Below, piece after piece: positions 61,808 to 64,000 of a DNA stretch of 64,000 nucleotides. Under the pieces are notes generated by a model. That model saw only the letters and a program-made list of their open reading frames with translations, searched no databases and had not been told where the DNA came from. Each line of letters starts with the position of its first letter. Within the stretch, counting starts at the first letter, position 1. The stretch comes from Methylobacterium sp. 2A (GTDB taxonomy: Bacteria; Pseudomonadota; Alphaproteobacteria; Rhizobiales; Beijerinckiaceae). The DNA lies in contig NZ_VUOK01000046.1 in assembly GCF_009806555.1 (NCBI RefSeq), positions 1 to 64,000 on the forward strand, read 5' to 3'. A program made the position numbers and the translations under genes.

Positions 61808-64000
61808 ATGAAGCCGATGGCCGACGTGACTGGACCTCCGGCACCCGCCGCAAGCGCGCCGAATTCGGGATTGCCGGTCGCCGCCGCACAGGGTCCGGGA
61901 TCGCAGTCCGCTGCGCCGCAGGCGACCGGGTCGATCGATCGCTCGGAGCAGCCGGGCCGCGTCGGGCTGCTGCTCGTGCTGGCGGGCCTGCTGGTCGGGG
62001 CCGCCATCGGCCTGTCCTTCGTGGCGAACGAGCAGGCCCAGTCGCTGATCGTCTGGCTGCTGGCCCTGCTCGCCATGGCGGGCGTGTTCTTCCTGTTTGC
62101 GCTCGCGATCGGCGCGCTCCAGCTCAGCGGCAGCGCCGCCCGGGACGACATCACCAAGGGCATCGTCGACGCCTCGCCCGACGGCCAGCTGGTGGTGGAG
62201 GATGGCGGCCGGCTGATCTACGCCAACGAGGCCTATCTGCGGATCGCCGGGGGCGACACCTTCTCGAACCTCGTGCCGGTGGAGCGGATCCTGGTTGGGC
62301 CGCCGGAAGTCTCGGAGGCGGTCTACCGCCTGTCGCAGGCCTCGCGCGACGGCCGGGCCCACACCGAGGAGGTGCGGATGTCGCCGCCGCTCGGGCCCGT
62401 GGCCGGCGAGCGCAGCTTCGGCTGGTACCGGGTCTCGGTCCGGCCGCTCGCGCGCCCGCGCCGGGCCGCCGCCCTCTGGACGGTCGCCGACATCACCGCC
62501 GAGCGCGAGCGGCAGGAGAACGTCTTCCAGGAACTCCAGCACGCGATCGACTACCTCGACCACGCCCCGGCGGGCTTCCTGTCGATCGATCCGGCCGGCG
62601 CCATCGTGTACATGAACGCGACGCTGGCGGCCTGGCTCGGCTACGACCTCACGAGCGTCGGCTCCGGCGGCCCGCACCTGACCGAGATCGCCCCCGAGGC
62701 GGATGTCCTCGTGCGCACCGCCGGGATGCCGGGCGAGGTGCGCACCGACCGCTTCGACCTCGATCTGCGCCGCCGCAACGGCCACACCCTGCCGGTGCGG
62801 CTCTATCACCGGGTCGCCTTCGGCAAGGACGGCAAGCCCGGCTCCTCACGGACCTTCGTGATCAACCGCTCCGCCGGGGCCGAGACCGACGAGCCGCAGC
62901 GCGCCGCCGAGGTCCGCCTCGCCCGGTTCCTCAACAATTCGCCGATCGCCATCGCGACCCTCGACAGCGCCGGGCGGATCGCCCGGGCCAACGCCTCCTT
63001 CACCCGGCTGTTCGGCACGGTGCCGCGGCAGGCCGAGGACGGGGCGATCGACGGGGAGGGCACGCACCGCGCCGAACCCAACGTCGGCGACTCGGTGGCC
63101 GACCGCACCAGCCTCGAAGCCGGGCTCGCCCGGGCCGCGCGCGGCCTGACCGATCCCGAGCCGATCGAGGTCCAGCTCAACGGACCGGGCGGGCGCTCGG
63201 CCCGGGTCTGGCTGAGCCCGGCCGATGGCGGCGACCCGGGCCAGCAGACCGACGAGGCCGAGCGCGTCATCCTGTACGCCCTCGACACCACGGCGCAGCG
63301 CCAGCTGGAGCAGCAGGTCGCCCAGGCGCAGAAGATGAACGCGGTCGGCCAGCTCGCGGGCGGCATCGCGCACGACTTCAACAACGTGCTGCAGGCGATC
63401 ATCGGCTATTCGGACCTGCTGCTGGCGAGCCACCGGCCGACCGATCCGGCCTTCCAGGACATCATGCAGATCAAGCAGAACGCCAACCGGGCGGCGGGCC
63501 TCGTCCGCCAGCTCCTGGCGTTCTCCCGGCGGCAGACCCTGCGGCCGGAGGTGATGAATGTCGGCGAGGCGCTCTCCGAACTCACGCTTCTGCTGAAGCG
63601 GCTCCTCGGCGAGCGCGTCGCCCTGGAGCTGAAGCACGGCCGCGAGGTCTGGCCCGTGAAGGCCGACGTGAACCAGTTCGAGCAGGTGATCGTGAACCTC
63701 GCGGTCAACGCCCGGGACGCCATGCCGGAGGGCGGCAAGCTGGTGATCCGCACCGAGAACGTCACCGACCCGGGGCCGGCGGCCGCCGCCGAGGGGCGGG
63801 GCGGGGCGCCCGCGGGCGACCATGTCCTGATCGAGGTCCGCGACACCGGCCAGGGCATCCCCCCCGAACTGATGGAGAAGATCTTCGAGCCGTTCTTCAC
63901 CACCAAGGAGATCGGCAAGGGCACGGGCCTGGGGCTCTCGACGGTGTTCGGCATCGTCAAGCAATCCGGCGGCACGATCGATGTGCAGTCGACGGTCGGG
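61808..64000 (+). CDS. cckA: CckA-type hybrid sensor histidine kinase, truncated by the window edge
   Basis: 731 codons are present, open at the right edge. After a Pro/Ala-rich lead come two membrane helices (about 52-73 and 80-104), PAS-like domains (about 115-230, 240-350 and 370-490), the HisKA phospho-site GGIAHDFNNVLQAIIGY (His522), and the ATPase boxes NLAVNARDAMP (N), DTGQGIPPEL (G1), EPFFTTKEIG (F) and GTGLGLST (G2). The receiver domain expected in CckA would lie beyond 64000. CckA phosphorylates CtrA via ChpT and so controls genes with boxes like those near flgB. AATG start with weak GGA upstream. Confidence 0.9.
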   Translation, partial: MKPMADVTGPPAPAASAPNSGLPVAAAQGPGSQSAAPQATGSIDRSEQPGRVGLLLVLAGLLVGAAIGLSFVANEQAQSLIVWLLALLAMAGVFFLFALAIGALQLSGSAARDDITKGIVDASPDGQLVVEDGGRLIYANEAYLRIAGGDTFSNLVPVERILVGPPEVSEAVYRLSQASRDGRAHTEEVRMSPPLGPVAGERSFGWYRVSVRPLARPRRAAALWTVADITAERERQENVFQELQHAIDYLDHAPAGFLSIDPAGAIVYMNATLAAWLGYDLTSVGSGGPHLTEIAPEADVLVRTAGMPGEVRTDRFDLDLRRRNGHTLPVRLYHRVAFGKDGKPGSSRTFVINRSAGAETDEPQRAAEVRLARFLNNSPIAIATLDSAGRIARANASFTRLFGTVPRQAEDGAIDGEGTHRAEPNVGDSVADRTSLEAGLARAARGLTDPEPIEVQLNGPGGRSARVWLSPADGGDPGQQTDEAERVILYALDTTAQRQLEQQVAQAQKMNAVGQLAGGIAHDFNNVLQAIIGYSDLLLASHRPTDPAFQDIMQIKQNANRAAGLVRQLLAFSRRQTLRPEVMNVGEALSELTLLLKRLLGERVALELKHGREVWPVKADVNQFEQVIVNLAVNARDAMPEGGKLVIRTENVTDPGPAAAAEGRGGAPAGDHVLIEVRDTGQGIPPELMEKIFEPFFTTKEIGKGTGLGLSTVFGIVKQSGGTIDVQSTVG

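Overview
The window is high-GC (about 70%) alphaproteobacterial chromosome. Gene families, gene order and CtrA-type promoters point to Hyphomicrobiales, most likely Methylobacterium or a close relative. The genus call is an inference from protein style and intergenic repeats; no rRNA or other marker is present. I saw no tRNA, rRNA, CRISPR array, prophage or intact insertion sequence. Coding density is high and genes are often joined by 1-4 base start/stop overlaps.

Layout. 0-6.9 kb: DUF429 protein, CitE-like lyase, dUTPase, TonB-dependent siderophore receptor, DUF815 ATPase, OsmC and SnoaL-like proteins. 6.9-9.7 kb: serS-surE-pcm with overlapping joints. 9.7-10.7 kb: a gene fragment and a toxin-first type II toxin-antitoxin pair behind a perfect 19-bp palindrome. 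10.9-15.3 kb (minus strand): yajC-secD-secF, then homologues of the mitochondrial complex I assembly factors NDUFAF3 and NDUFAF6. 15.4-25.3 kb: envelope genes (alpha/beta hydrolase, two YidB-like proteins, NlpD-like LysM/M23 lipoprotein, porin, RNase T2, extensin-like lipoprotein) plus rlmJ. 25-30 kb: amidase, AI-2E-type permease, moaE, a tandem gamma-carbonic-anhydrase-like protein, and a small toxin/immunity pair whose toxin looks like the colicin E3 ribonuclease domain.

30.5-45 kb is nutrient transport: gltIJKL (glutamate/aspartate) behind a sigma-54-type promoter, livHMGF-DUF6867-livK (branched-chain amino acids), dctA with a weaker sigma-54-type site, an orphan glutamate-type binding protein, and a DUF1007-NicO nickel/cobalt pair. 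45-52.7 kb: histidine phosphatase, glyoxalase, a chemoreceptor, recF, dnaN and an MHS-family transporter. 52.7-58 kb: divergent fliO and flgB-flgC-fliE-fliQ-fliR-flhB around two CtrA boxes. 58-64 kb: NIPSNAP, MFS transporter, AraC regulator with a probable 5' frameshift, and the first 731 codons of cckA, the kinase at the head of the CtrA pathway.

Two intergenic repeat families occur. Family A is a palindromic element of about 113 bp in four copies, three of them between co-directional genes. Family B is a run of five or six short hairpins in two copies, one inside the flagellar operon. The most unusual items are the E3-type RNase/immunity pair, the tandem gamma-CA protein with its zinc ligands split between halves, the SecDF/complex-I-assembly operon, and the CtrA-box/CckA flagellar connection.
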